Assembly (NCBI RefSeq): GCF_032118995.1 | Contig: NC_092650.1 | Span: 21,886,501 to 21,950,500, forward strand | From: Asterias amurensis | Taxonomy: Eukaryota; Echinodermata; Asteroidea; Forcipulatida; Asteriidae | Reading direction: 5' to 3' | DNA length: 64,000 nt | In this document: positions 43,601 to 54,339 of the stretch, one piece after another | How positions within the stretch are numbered: the first letter of the stretch is position 1 | Layout: the number at the start of each line of letters is the position of its first letter | The notes under the pieces: model-generated | What the model saw: the letters and a program-made list of their open reading frames with translations, nothing else | The model's database searches: none | Told to the model about the DNA's origin: nothing | Position numbers and translations under genes: made by a program

Positions 43601-46600
43601 CCATATACATTTCATAACAAACGGTTTCAAACGCTTTTCGTTGACCAACTCGTCCGATCCAAGGCAACGTGTTCCTTTAAGGGTCTGTTTAGATTTGGTA
43701 ATGACTTTGAAAATTAATGGCTATGAAACTTACTTGGCTACTTTAGATTGAATGCATGTTGAGAAAAAGTACTGCGGTTATGGAATTATGTATCACTTTT
43801 TATCCCCCAAAATTTGAATCTGTGAAGCTTTACTGATAACCAGCTGCTGACAGGAACATTTCTCAGATTGTGTACTTAGTGTATCTATAAGTTTTAGTGT
43901 GACAGAGCTCTACTCCCATGAAGCCATTTTGATATATGGCTGACACAATACTAAAACACTATAAGGTTTGGGTAAGTTTGTCTGTATATGCCCAAACCAA
44001 ACGGTACACTCCTATCACATCCGCCATACCTCGAAAAAGCTTATGGATGTGATTTGTTTCGCTTTTTGTTTTAAATGGTCCACTCACAGGACAGGCCGAT
44101 CTTTTACAATTTGAAACTATAGTGGATCAATTACCAACAATTAACCTGGATCTAGGCAAGGAAAGGGAAACCTAGTATTAAGATAACCAACTCTATTAAC
44201 TTCTTTAGAGGTATGTTTGTCCTGTGATGTGCCAGGCAAGGCATTTGGGCTGAGCTGCATCCACCTATTTCGAGCGCAGCTGTGTTACCAGTCAGGTCAC
44301 CTAGATGCTTTTATAGGGTGGTGTTTTACCGCCCTGCTTAAGTTTTCTGGATGTCTTGGTCTGATAATCGTGCTTCTAATTCAGAAGCACACTGTGTTTG
44401 ATCGGTGTTTGTGCATTGATCTAAAAAAATCGCCAGACTGAGGACACACATTCAACCTCATTTTGTTTTAACTGCTGATGAGTGGCTGATTCTTTATTTG
44501 TATCTGACCATGGGGAATATTCAGGGTTTAACATTCCTTCTTGAAATCAAACTCATTATTTTTTATATTTTTTATATTTTTTATTTGTAGAGATTCCAGT
44601 GAACAAGATGGTTCAAATCCTTCTTGGTTTCACCAATAACGGCAAGCAAAACTACGTCTTGGAAAACATCCACGCTTCTCTCCGCTACCCACAGGATTTC
44701 AGCTACTACATCCAAAATGTGAGTGTGTGGTCTGTTGAAGATTTTCTTGAAATTGGACCAGGAATAAGCAGTGTGGACAAAGAACAAGTTGCATGAAAAC
44801 TGCCCTCCAAATTTCAAGTTTTGGTTTTACCCATACACCGATATGTACTGTTTAAAGCAAGGATCAGTCTTCTCACCTAGTGTATCTCAACATATGCACA
44901 AAATAACAAACCTGTGAATTTTGAACACAATTGGTTGTTGTCAAAGTTGCAAGATAATAAAGGTAGAAAAAAACACCCTTATTACATTAAGTTATGTGCT
45001 TTCAGATGCTTCATTTCGAGACCTCAAAATCTAATTATGAGGTCTTGAAATAAAATTCGGCAAAAATATGTCTTTCTCGAAAACTACGTTACTATTAACA
45101 TCTCCCCATTACTCGTTACCAAGTAAAAAATGCTTTTGAGTAATTACCAATAGTGTCCAGTGCCTTTAAAGATTTGTTTAATCAATGATAATCTTGAATC
45201 TTTTTTAAAATTTCTAGTTCACAGCGAGGGACTACAATACAGTCGTAGAGCCAGGTAAAGAAGCTACACTGGAGTACATCTTCCAAGCCAGCGAGACCCT
45301 TGCCCTTCGACCTTTCGGCTTCGTCATGGAACTCAATTACAAAGATGCTGTAAGAATTTTTGTCTGTTTGCCTAGTTCACAATATTTATAGCACATTTCA
45401 GGTTAAGTATGTACACAATGTACATCAGAACAACCTTTTCTATTTCGTAATTTTGTATCTAGTAACCAGGACTGCAAAATCTAAGACTTTTATCTGAATT
45501 CTGACTTTTTAAGTCTTCCTGATGATGAAAATCAGCTGTTATTTTGACCCCACAAAATGAAAGCTGGCTCAACACATCTCAGCGAAAACGGTGCTATGAC
45601 GTCAAAATTAATTCTGTATTTGCAGGGAGAGTATGAACCGGGCTTGTTACAACCAGATTCAGTTACAAAACCGGAATGTAATTTTGGAGGGGGATATTTT
45701 TTGGGTTTAGAGGGAAGAGCGGCAGAGACGAAATATGAAATTATAACCGACTGATGTTGATTAATTTTCTGTTTTGATCTGCAGGAAGGAAACCAGTTCA
45801 TGGATGCAGTCTTCAACGACACTGTTCAATTCACTGAACCGGACGAGGGCCTTGACACAGAAACGTAAGCGTTAGATGTAGTGCATTGCAAAGATACTTT
45901 GCAAGTATGAGAAATTTCAGAGTTTTGTCTAAATTCAGTTTCACCAAAAGTGGTTTATTAGTTTTGTTTCTAACCTTTACACAGATGTGTGTTAGAACTG
46001 TAAACTCAGTACTTTCCAGAGTTCTGTGGGATAAAATCACACGGGGCCTATTTCCTGGGTGAGATTTGAACCATAAACCATGTGACGGCAACTGTCTTTA
46101 TTTTTAGGATTTCAAGTTCGAGCAGCCTTTTTGTGGTCCATCTACACAGTCAACAGTCGATCCTCTTACTGTCTGACCATTCAATCTCATCCATTGGTTT
46201 GGAATGATAGATTAACTATGCTGGGCTGCAATATATTATATTGTACTGAATGCATCTACACAGCACACGCATGGTTTGTGTAGCTCTATGCACCGTTGTG
46301 CCACCATACACAACAACCCTTGCAGTTGAATGATTTCAAATGGTTGTCAACTCATTGGAAAATGATACCAAGAGCAGGAGGGTTAATTGAACAAAGAAAA
46401 GAGTTCCAACATTGTTTGGCCTCAGGTCGACCTACGATTTTCTTGCGCCTGCAACAAACTGTCGGCAACGCGCAGACAAAATATGCTCAGGTCAACTGAG
46501 AAATCGTGCAACTGCGATTGGTTCCCGACCTTCGGGGTCACATCGCACAAGTTGAAATTGTTCTACTCAAGTGTGGACTGTTTCAGATTGTCTTAAAATC

Positions 46601-49600
46601 ATCGCAGTTACGCTCAGGTCGTAAATAGTCGCTGACTGAAAAGTTCCCGATGGTCTTAGCTCAGGCACAGTGTGATCCTGAAAAGTCAGTGGTCGATTTT
46701 TTTTTTATTTTTTTAGACGCAAGGTCGACCTGAGGCTGGCTTAAGGACTATGTCACACGAGGCAATTTACAAGCAACCAGTTCCAGGCAATATCAAAGAA
46801 GAAAAGCCAAACATATTTTGATGTTCACACATTTTTTCTTCAGGGTTGGAATACATTTTTTTAAAGAATGACTCGTGTGCTACCAAAGTGGTCCTGTAGC
46901 ATGCACTGTAATTTGTTGCCTAAAAGTTACCTCGTGTGAACAGGCCCTTGTGCTTAGATCCTAGACTCTGTTTATTAATTGCCATTTTCTTGTGTTTTTG
47001 AATTCAGGTTCTTCTTGTACGTGTTTCTAGTAGCGCTTGTTGTTGTATTACTTGTCGGAGCACAACAGTTGGTTGCATCTCTTGGGGTAAGTCTAAGATA
47101 AATGCCATTGTTACACCTGTGATTCTTAAAAAAAAAAATCTGAACTGATGTTTTTTGTTTGCAACAGAACTTGTTTTGTGTCTTCAAACTGTCTTCAAAG
47201 ACATTTAAAAAACAAACAACTTGTTATGAGAGATTGCCTTAATTCACAATGCCACGGACAGCCACTTCAATGTGAGAGCTACACATTTACTGATTTGAGC
47301 TAGCGACCCAAATCAACTGAAACCAGGGGCACGTTACCACTTACTTCTGGGTTCACATTTTCACTTTAAAAAGGGCACTTTCCATTGTAAAATCTGATAG
47401 TCTGTGGGACACTTTTGAAGGAGCCCAAGGCCAAGACCAGGGGCAACAAAAGGTGATGGACTACGTGGCCTCTGTGTAATTGCAGGCTTGCCTTGAAAGT
47501 CCTAAAGCTGGGGTGCGTTCCACTCGCGCAAATGTTGCCAACAGTTGCGCACGTTCGCCAACAATTTCAAGTGGAACGAGTTGTTCGCTGCCACCGTTGG
47601 CGAACGTTGGCAACTTTAGGCGAACATACTTCGGAGGTGTTGGTGAGTGGTTTTTAAAATGGCGGACAAGCATACGGTATTATTTCTTTGTCACAAACAT
47701 AATTACATTGTATTTTCGGTGGATGATAATGCAGATTTGGAATAACAAAGTTAATTAGTTGATGTAATGATGTAAAAAGAGGACTATTGCAGCAAAAACA
47801 ACGTAAAAAAAAAACTACGTATGGTGCGCGCCATCTTCAATTCAGGGCGCCGCCATGTTGACATCGCGTATACGCATCAATCATTTAAAAGACAAAAAAC
47901 TTATGCGCGAACAATTGCGAGTCGTTTGCGCGAGTGGAACGCACCCCTGGTTCCAAACGGTTGACCACAGTAGTCAACCAATGGTCGACCAGCGTGGGTT
48001 CGTTTCAAAATAGTGGACCTTTAGTTAACAATGGTGCAGACTCTAATTTTCTTCCAGCCTGCCATTGGATATCATAGACCGACACAATTTACTACGTGTG
48101 CATAGTTGAATGGTTTCAAATGGTTAGTTGCAAGTTGCTGGATAATGTATTAAAGATAATCCAGTGTGTGAAACCTTCAGGTGTTTGACTGGTTTGTCAA
48201 TTTTGATTTTAATTTTTTTCTTTTTTTTGGGGGGGGGGTACAAGTTTATTATTGATTTTTTTTTGCACGAGTTTCAATGCTTTTCAGGGGGGTTTTGTTT
48301 GGTAAGACCAAGTTATCCTTGCCCTCACTCACCACAGAGCTCAAAGTCCTCCAATACAGGCTAATCCAAAACGTTATATTGATATTTAGTCTGATAAGCT
48401 CCATTGATTGATATTGCCTGTTTGGGCTTGTACCAAGATAACCGTGTCAATTCTGTATGAACAGGTTACCTAATATTGTGACTCTGTGTTGGGGGTCAAA
48501 TTCCAAAGCTCTGTAGTATTGATTGGGTGCTTTGTTTAAAGGGTTTGCATTTTTTTAAGGGGATGTTGATTCACTCTCTGTAAACAACAGCTGTTCAAGT
48601 TTAATGGTTACTGCTTTTCTCAGTCAATTGTTTTGAATACTTACTTGAAGTTCTCACAGAATTGGGAATGTAAAATGTTTGGAAAGCATCCAAAAAATAG
48701 AACAATTTTTCCCTGCGAACCAGTGAAATATGCTTTAGTAAGCGTTTTTTTTTTTTTTTTGCTTACAGTTAGCAGAGCCATGAAATTGGGCCCTGATCAT
48801 GGCACTTGTGTCCTTCAAACAAGACCTTATACCATAAATGCTTGGTCCTTTCGAATGAAGCAGAAGCTTCTGTGTGTTGTGTTTAAAGACACTGGACACT
48901 ATTGGTAATTAATTGTCAAATACTAGTCTTCATAGTTGGTTTATCTCAACATATGCATAAAATAGCAAACCTGTGAAAATGTTTTGCTCAAACGGTCGTT
49001 GAAGTTGAGAGATATTAATGAAAGAAAGAAATACCCTTGTCGCACCATGGTCACACGAAGTTGTGTGCTTTCAGATGCTTGAATAATTCAAGCATCTGAA
49101 AGCACACAACTTCGTGTGACCATGGTGCGACAAGGGTATTTTTGAATTAGAGACCGCAAATTCTAAATTTGAGGTATCAAAATCATGGAAAATTACTTCT
49201 TTCTTGAAAACTACGTCACTTCAGAGGGAGCTGTTTCTCACCATGTTTTATAATAATAATAACACTTGTAATGTGCACATATCCACCCTGCTGGGTGTTC
49301 AAGGCGCAGTAAACAAAAAACAACAAACAAACAAAACCAAACAAAACATAGAAAAAACAGACACAACAAAATTAGTCCTTGAAAACCTGTGACATAAGAT
49401 AAGTTTTGAGAAGAGATTTGAATGTTGTGGTACAAAGACAAGATCTAAGATTAAGTGGTAGAGAGTTCCAAATGTGTGGCGCAGCTGAAAAAAAAAGACC
49501 TGCCCCACTATCACCCTCTCCCCGTTACTCGTTATCAATAAACGTTTTATGATAATAGTTTTTATTGAGTAATTACCAATAGTGTCCACTGCCTTGATTT

Positions 49601-51763
49601 CGAGACTTCAAGTTTAGAATTTGAGGTCTCGAAATCAAGCATCTGAAAGCACACAACTTCGTGTAACAAGGGTGTTTTTTATTTCATTCATATCTCGCAA
49701 CTTCGGCGACCAATTGAGCTAAGCTTGTCACAGGTTTGCTATTTTATGCATATGTTTAGACACATCAAGTGAGAAGACTGGTCTTTGAAAATTACCAATA
49801 GTGTTCACTGTCTTTAAGAACACTGCACTTACTGTTTAAAAAGGTTACAGAATACCTGCTTTAAAAGAAGTGCTTTGAGAATCCCAGAGATAAAATGAAA
49901 ACTATTAGACAAGAGAATTGTTATTGATCATTTATTGGAAGCTGTTTTTATTGCATTTTAAGGAAAATTCATTATACTTTTAATTTTACATTTTGTTGAC
50001 TGATTTGTGTTTTGCAGAAGAAGAGGAAAGCACCGAAGGCAGTGGTTGAGACAGGAACACAAAATAACACAGATATAGATTACGACTGGATTCCCAAGGA
50101 GAATATGATTGCAAGTAAGTACCTTAGTACCCTCCAAAAAAATTCTCTTAATCTGGAACTTGGCCCAACTTTGTGGGATTCGTGACTGTAGGCCCAAATA
50201 GCAATTGCTTTCATTGAGACATCGGCTCTTGAATGTGGGTGTTGGGAGGTCGAATCCCACCCAAAAAGTCTGGATTTGTGTCTCCTTTATAGTGGAACTC
50301 ATGAAGTGCTTATCGAAATGTTGTAAAAGCAGATAAACAAGAAGCACCGACATAACAACAAGTTCCATAGACTTTGATTCTTTTTGAAAATGGAGGTATT
50401 TTATGTCTGGAATTTTATCTCGGAGAGTTTGAGGCCTTTATTCATATGGCAAACAGGGCAGATGTGTTGGGGAAAAGTCTATGGGAAACTTTTGAAGGGA
50501 CACTAAGGTCTAGACCAGGGGCCAATGTCATAGAGCTGCTTAAGCAAAAAATTTGCTTAAGCACAAAAATAGCTCGCTTATTTTACACATGTTACTGGCC
50601 AAAATTTCATGCCATTTACATTGCTTATGACTAGTATTTAGCTGTTGTTTACTTAGCATAACAATTGAGTGGAGTCTTGGCCGGTAATCTGATTTTACTA
50701 AGCAAAGAATTTTTTGCTTAAGCAAAATTTTTTGCTTAAGCAGCTGTATGAAATTGGGCCCTGGGGCCAATGTCATAGAGCTGCTTAAGCAGAACATACT
50801 GCTATACAATATTGTGCTAAGCAGAACTGACCAGGATACCAGTCACCAAATGTACATGGGCCGTGTTAGTTTGGCTGGCGACCTTGTTCTGGTAACCATT
50901 TGTTGTGCTCAGCTATTTTTTGTGCTTACAGACACTGGACACTATTTGTTATTGTCAAAGACCAGGGGCCAATTTCATAGAGCTGCTTAAGCAAAAAATT
51001 TGCTTAAGCACGAAAATAGCTCGCTTATTTTACACATGTTACTGGCCAAAGTTTAATGCCATATGCATTGCTTGTGACTGGTATTTAGCTGTTGTTTACA
51101 TAGCATAACAATTGTGTGGAGTCTTGGCCGGTAACCTGATTTTACTAAGCAAGGATTTTTTTGCTTAAGCAAAATTTTGTGCTTAAGCAGCTCTATGAAA
51201 TTGGGCCCAGTCTTTTCATTTGGTGTATCTCAACATGTGCACAAAATAACAAACCTGTGAAAATTTGAGCCCAATTGGTTGTCGAAAATGCGAGATAATA
51301 ATGAAAGAAAAAACACCCTTGTCATACAAAGTTGTGTGCTTTCAGATGCTTGATTTCGAGACCTCAAAACTTATTCTGTGATCTCAAAATCAAATTTGTG
51401 AAAATTACTTCTTTCTCGAAAACTACGTTACTTCAGAGGGAGCCGTTCCTCACAATGTTTTATAGTATCAACAGCTCCCCATTACTCTCTACCAAGAAAA
51501 GTTTTATGCTCATAATTATTTTGAGTAATTACCAAAAGTGTCCACTGCCTTTTAAACAGCTCTATGAAGTTAGGCCACAGAGGCCTTTGTGACCCCCGTT
51601 CCAGGCCATTGAGTGTAGTCCCTTTAAAGCCAATGGATACTGTGAGTCACATGACATTTATTCTTCCTCTTTTTATTTCTCCTTCCCTGCAGAAAAAACT
51701 CCTTCGCCTCGTAAGTCACCGCGCCGACGCGCCAAGAGAGCAACGGGATCTGGGGACGAGTGA
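40612..51763 (+). CDS. SSR1: Translocon-associated protein subunit alpha (signal sequence receptor alpha), complete, 8 coding exons
   Basis: TRAP-alpha is the large subunit of the ER-membrane TRAP complex, which sits beside the Sec61 channel and helps certain proteins enter the ER. Joined exons 40612-40687, 43009-43263, 44591-44718, 45218-45349, 45785-45864, 47008-47086, 50018-50114 and 51693-51763 give 305 residues (human 286). All introns are GT...AG and phases fit. Visible parts: a signal peptide (KFILLLLLVLPATVLL), a long Glu/Asp-rich luminal region in exon 2, a conserved luminal domain (ILLGFTNNGKQNYVLENIHA, RYPQDFSYYIQNFTA, ELNYKD), two N-glycosylation sequons at the same places as in human (N153-F-T and N208-D-T), a membrane segment at about 225-249 (FFLYVFLVALVVVLLVGAQQ), and a basic cytosolic tail ending GSGDE. 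No breaks. The extra length is mainly in the acidic region. Confidence 0.96.
40688..41575. other. SSR1 intron 1, first part
   Basis: AT-rich, no exon or element recognised apart from an imperfect TACACCATGATCATGATGGT palindrome at about 41369. Confidence 0.4.
41584..42231. mobile_element. Large fold-back transposon with 8-bp target duplication
   Basis: A 648-bp near-perfect inverted repeat: the left arm opens GGGTCCTACTAAAAGCCGAC and the right arm, reversed, CGGTCGTACTAAAAGCCGAC. Arms run about 300 bp, including repeated GCCGACAACAAG units, CTTCACGAAAAGTGTG and GCCATCTTGGCTTAAAA, around a short centre at about 41890-41930. The 8-bp duplication ATTCGAAG lies on both sides (41576-41583, 42232-42239), which fits hAT or P-type insertion. 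It lies in SSR1 intron 1. Confidence 0.9.
42275..42640. mobile_element. TTAA MITE with AGCCATTATACAC termini
   Basis: TTAA at 42271-42274 and 42641-42644. Left end AGCCATTATACACTTTCGG, right end CCGAAAGGGTCCAATGGCT. Central palindrome ATTCTCGTTAACGAGAAT (42470-42487). Located in SSR1 intron 1. Confidence 0.85.
43009..43263 (+). CDS. SSR1: SSR1 coding exon 2 (acidic luminal region)
   Basis: Acceptor TTGCCCAG|GA, donor AAAG|GTTCGT. It encodes SSLVSHASEDDNVEDALEGE and about 50 further mostly acidic residues, then the TTLLFTK strand. The region is thought to bind calcium in the family. GTTCGT is a weak donor but is the only one that keeps the frame into exon 3. Confidence 0.92.
43294..43676. mobile_element. 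MITE family B, full-length copy
   Basis: TTAA at 43290-43293 and 43677-43680. Termini AGGAACACGTTGCCTTGGAT and ATCCAAGGCAACGTGTTCCT are perfect inverted repeats. The whole 383 bp is close to one palindrome centred at about 43485. It starts 30 bp after SSR1 exon 2. Confidence 0.93.
43681..44590. other. Rest of SSR1 intron 2
   Basis: Includes a fragment (CCGCCATACCTCGAAAAAGC, 44020) resembling the terminus of the fold-back element at 57455-58367. The acceptor side is a T-rich tract. Confidence 0.4.
44591..44718 (+). CDS. SSR1: SSR1 coding exon 3
   Basis: Acceptor TTATTTGTAG|AG after a long T-rich tract, donor CAAAAT|GTGAGT. Encodes EIPVNKMVQILLGFTNNGKQ...RYPQDFSYYIQN. Confidence 0.95.
44856..45165. 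mobile_element. MITE family A in SSR1 intron 3
   Basis: TTAA at 44852-44855 and 45166-45169. The left terminus is decayed or shortened (AGCAAGGATCAGTCTTCTCA), the right is normal (CCAATAGTGTCCAGTGCCT). Confidence 0.82.
45218..45349 (+). CDS. SSR1: SSR1 coding exon 4
   Basis: Acceptor AAATTTCTAG|TTC, donor GATGCT|GTAAGA; 44 codons. Encodes FTARDYNTVVEPGKEATLEY...RPFGFVMELNYKDA. Confidence 0.95.
45785..45864 (+). CDS. SSR1: SSR1 coding exon 5
   Basis: Acceptor GATCTGCAG|GAA, donor GAAAC|GTAAGC. Encodes EGNQFMDAVFNDTVQFTEPD and EGLDTE; the NDT sequon matches human FNQT. Confidence 0.95.
45865..47007. other. SSR1 intron 5 with one MITE
   Basis: Contains an element at 46421-46735 and a second possible one at about 46750-46950 (GTCACACGAGGCAA...TTGCC...CTCGTGTGAACAGG). 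Otherwise nothing recognised. Confidence 0.4.
46421..46735. mobile_element. MITE with GCCTCAGGTCGACCT termini
   Basis: Left GCCTCAGGTCGACCTACG and right CGCAAGGTCGACCTGAGGC are inverted repeats. The interior has CTCAGGTC/GACCTTCGGGGTC elements. No clear target duplication. Confidence 0.65.
47008..47086 (+). CDS. SSR1: SSR1 coding exon 6 (membrane segment)
   Basis: Acceptor TTGAATTCAG|GTT, donor CTTGGG|GTAAGT. Encodes the single transmembrane helix FFLYVFLVALVVVLLVGAQQ and LVASLG. Confidence 0.95.
47510..47947. mobile_element. Fold-back MITE with GGGGTGCGTTCCACTCG termini
   Basis: Left GGGGTGCGTTCCACTCGCGC, right GCGCGAGTGGAACGCACCCC, perfect 20-bp inverted ends. A subterminal region has several GTTGCC/GGCAAC and GTTCGCC/GGCGAAC motifs. 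In SSR1 intron 6. Confidence 0.82.
47950..48880. other. Part of SSR1 intron 6
   Basis: T-rich and G-rich tracts (48216-48240), a short family D end at about 48775 (GAGCCATGAAATTGGGCCC). No exon recognised. Confidence 0.4.
48887..49594. mobile_element. MITE family A carrying a SINE-like insertion
   Basis: Left end AGACACTGGACACTATTGG after TTAA (48883-48886), right end CCAATAGTGTCCACTGCCT (49594). It contains the perfect 53-bp palindrome at 49031-49139 and an insertion at about 49247-49500. On the - strand the insertion ends in GCCTTGAACACCCAGCAGGG...TTATTATTATTA, a SINE/LINE 3' tail. Confidence 0.8.
49031..49139. repeat. Perfect 53-bp inverted repeat with 3-nt spacer
   Basis: The left arm 49031-49083 (starts ATACCCTTGTCGCACCATGG, ends GATGCTTGAA) is matched exactly in reverse complement by 49087-49139; the spacer is TAA. 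Other family A copies have only a short version of this. Confidence 0.92.
49600..49813. mobile_element. MITE family A, right half
   Basis: Starts within the central stem (TTTCGAGACTTCAAG...GAGGTCTCGAAATC) and ends ATAGTGTTCACTGTCT before TTAA (49814-49817). It directly follows the previous element. Confidence 0.75.
50018..50114 (+). CDS. SSR1: SSR1 coding exon 7 (cytosolic tail)
   Basis: Acceptor GTGTTTTGCAG|AAG, donor GCAA|GTAAGT. Encodes KKRKAPKAVVETGTQNNTDI and DYDWIPKENMIA; human has WIPQETL at the same place. Confidence 0.95.
50518..50761. mobile_element. MITE family D
   Basis: Termini GGGCCAATGTCATAGAGCTG and CAGCTGTATGAAATTGGGCC. Interior TTGCTTAAGCA palindromes. A further partial copy starts immediately after (50763). 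In SSR1 intron 7. Confidence 0.8.
50930..51550. mobile_element. MITE family A split by a family D element
   Basis: Left end AGACACTGGACACTATTTG, right end AAAAGTGTCCACTGCCT. The family D insertion at 50966-51207 separates ATTGTCAAAGACCAG from the normally adjacent AGTCTT.TCA.TTGGTG. Confidence 0.85.
50966..51207. mobile_element. MITE family D nested in family A
   Basis: Termini GGGCCAATTTCATAGAGCTG and CAGCTCTATGAAATTGGGCC; CAG on both sides (50963-50965, 51208-51210). The family A sequence continues on both sides, which shows the insertion order. Confidence 0.85.
51693..51763 (+). CDS. SSR1: SSR1 coding exon 8 and stop
   Basis: Acceptor CCTTCCCTGCAG|AA. Encodes KTPSPRKSPRRRAKRATGSG then DE and TGA at 51761-51763. 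The ending parallels human ...KRSVGSDE. Confidence 0.94.
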
Positions 51764-51999
51764 CAAACGTCGACCCCCCCCAAGTACTGCTATGAGAATT
51801 TAATATCAATCTTGAATGGGCCACTTTGGCTACTTATCCTTAAAAGGCATCTTATTCCATTATCGGCCAGAATTTTATGAATTTTTATGCATGCATTTAC
51901 TATGCAAACAAGTGTGTATAAAATATCAAAGTCAATTCAGTAATGGGGAATCGGAGGGGTGGCACTGATTGTCCAGGATTTTTCCTTTGCAAACATCAG

Positions 52000-52451
52000 G
52001 GCCCAATTTCATAAAGATGCTTAAATAAGCAGACTCTCGATTTCACATTTTCTGCTAAGCAAAAACAAGCAGGAGGATACCGTTCGGGTATTGTACATGT
52101 GGCATTGTGTTTTGGTTGGTAGCCTTAATCTGGTAAGCATAAATTTGTTGTACTGGGAGTGACTGAGCTACTTTTTGTCCTAAGGAAGCTTAAACGTTAA
52201 GCAAATTATTTTGCTAACTAGCAGAAAAACATTGCATAAGTGTAAGCATTCTTCACAGGGGAGCAATAAAATATGGAGGCCAGGTTGCGGGTTCACCATG
52301 GATTTGCATGGTTACGCCATTCATTTTCCTACAGTAAGCACCATAAGGTTGCATGCCTTTTCGTTTGCTTACGGTTACCAGCGCTATGAAATGGAAACTC
52401 GCGCAGTAAGCACAAAATCTGCCGTTTAGCAACTCCATGAAATTGGGGCCC
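52000..52451. mobile_element. MITE family D, long diverged copy
   Basis: Left GGCCCAATTTCATAAAGATG, right TCCATGAAATTGGGGCCC. Probably lies within the SSR1 3' UTR or just past it. Confidence 0.7.
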
Positions 52452-52726
52452 GATGTTTACCACTTGTCAGAAGTGCATTTTCTTTTGGTTTTACCCTTAT
52501 ACCAATTTGAAACCAAATTGTATTTATCCCTGCTTTAACTTTTACATTAATTTGAACAAAGTTGCCTTAAAAATCAAATTTTCTTCAGGATCTGTCACTT
52601 TTAAAAAGGTAAACTACTAGCCCTATTACTTTTACATCTCAAAAAAGGTCAACTAGGAAAATAAATTACACCAGGAAGTTTTATACCTTTTGTGTTATGA
52701 AGTGTTTATTAATTTTGTTGGTCTGT

Positions 52727-52732
52727 AATAAA
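52727..52732 (+). terminator. SSR1: Candidate SSR1 poly(A) signal
   Basis: AATAAA about 965 bp after the stop, followed by a T-rich stretch. Other AATAAA hexamers occur at about 52265 (inside a MITE) and 52664, so the choice is uncertain. Confidence 0.3.
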
Positions 52733-52739
52733 TTTTGTC

Positions 52740-53560
52740 ATTTACATTTTTCACACCATTTCCGAAGTTTTTGAAACTGCATTTCCAAGAGCTCCATTAC
52801 TTGGAGTTGCTCGCTTAAAAATGCTCTAGGCAAATAAAGGCAGGACACCAGTCAGAATTGGTACATTTGACATGGGATTTTAGCTGGTAACCTTATTCTG
52901 GTAAGCAAAATAATTGTTAATTCATAAGCTACTTTTTGTGCTAAACAGCTCTGTGAAATTTTGGCTGTTCATTCTTACAAGAAATTTCATGCAATATGCA
53001 GGAGAGAATGTATTAGGTTTTTGAACTTGAGCCCATAATTGTGTTGTACTGTTCATTCAAATTGCTGGTGTTGAAAAAAATAGTTTAAAAGTACAAAAGG
53101 TTGTTCTTTATTAATAAAAAACCCCAAAACAATTTGAATCGCTCGAACAATTTTGGATCTGCTGTTACATTCATTGAATTTTTCATGCAACACTTAAACA
53201 CTGCTGCCCCCTCTAAAATCATACGGCAAGTTGTATGCTAATTATGCATTTTCCCCCAATGCATTCTGCTTTGAAAATTCGCTTAACTTTGCTTGGGGGG
53301 GGGGGAGGTATTCATTGTGCTTGGCCTTGCCTCTGTGTGTTATTTATTATTTCCCGCTATAAAGAACTTGCCTGTCTTGTTTATAAGAATATTACAATAG
53401 CTTTTGTATATTTGGTGAATCTTTAGAAGGAGCTCGGGTTTCTAGGCCAATAAGCCTTATACACATGTTGCAGTTGAGTAAGGGGCCCTCTACGATTGTT
53501 TTCGTCATCGTATCGAATAGCTCTTAGATGGCGTCTTGATGATGTCATTTCATAAAGGCA
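52740..53560. other. Gene-free stretch
   Basis: Downstream of SSR1. Poly-G at 53296 and scattered AGCTACTTTTTGTGCTAA remnants of family D (about 52925-52960). No exon recognised. Confidence 0.4.
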
Positions 53561-53567
53561 ATGTTAA

Positions 53568-53950
53568 AGGCAGTGGACACTATTGGTAATTGTCAAAGAC
53601 TAGCCTTCACAGTTGGTTTATCTCAACATATGCATAAAATAACAAACCTGTGAAAATTTGAGCTCAATTGGTCATCGAAGTTGCGAGATAATAATGAAAT
53701 AAGAAACCCCCTTGTCACACGAAGTTGTGTGCATTTAGATGGTTGATTTCGAGACCTCAAGTTCTAAACTTGAGGTTTTGAAGTCTGATACATGGAAAAT
53801 TACTTCTTTCTCGAAAACTACGTCACTTCAATTGGAGCCGTTTCTTACAATGACACTATGTTGACACTATCAACCTCTCCTCATTACTCGTTGCCAAGTA
53901 AGGTTTCATGCTAATTACTTTGAGTAAATTACCAATAGTGTCCACTGCCT
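53568..53950. mobile_element. MITE family A, full-length copy
   Basis: TTAA at 53564-53567 and 53951-53954. Termini AGGCAGTGGACACTATTGG and CCAATAGTGTCCACTGCCT are perfect inverted repeats. A good reference copy for the family. Confidence 0.92.
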
Positions 53951-54159
53951 TTAAATCTAATGATTCAACGTTTCAGTGTGTATGCTCTGATCGTCTTTAG
54001 TTGGGTTTAGTCAGTAGGTATGTAGTGTAGGTTTGTATCGTGATACGTAGGGCAAGTGGAAGACTTGGTGGAGAGTTTGGTGGAAGGTTTGATTGCTGTA
54101 GTCGGTTCATACTTCATTTTATTGATGTTGTTGCTGATATCGCAACACAAGTTTATGTG

Positions 54160-54336
54160 CCTGGTTCATACTTCCTGCAGATGCCATACAAATTATTTTG
54201 CCACGTTCACAATGCCGCGACGAATAATTCACAACTATTGAGCACAGCTCAACTGCTGCGAAACATTCACTGCGAAAACAACTCTGTGATGTCAAAAGCC
54301 AATTCACATTCCAAGGAAGTATGAACTGGGCTGTAC
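54160..54336. mobile_element. MITE with GGTTCATACTTC termini, diverged copy
   Basis: Left GGTTCATACTTCCTGCAG, interior GCGACGAATAATTC, right GGAAGTATGAACTGGGCT. Related to 59304-59489. Confidence 0.65.
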
Positions 54337-54339
54337 TTG

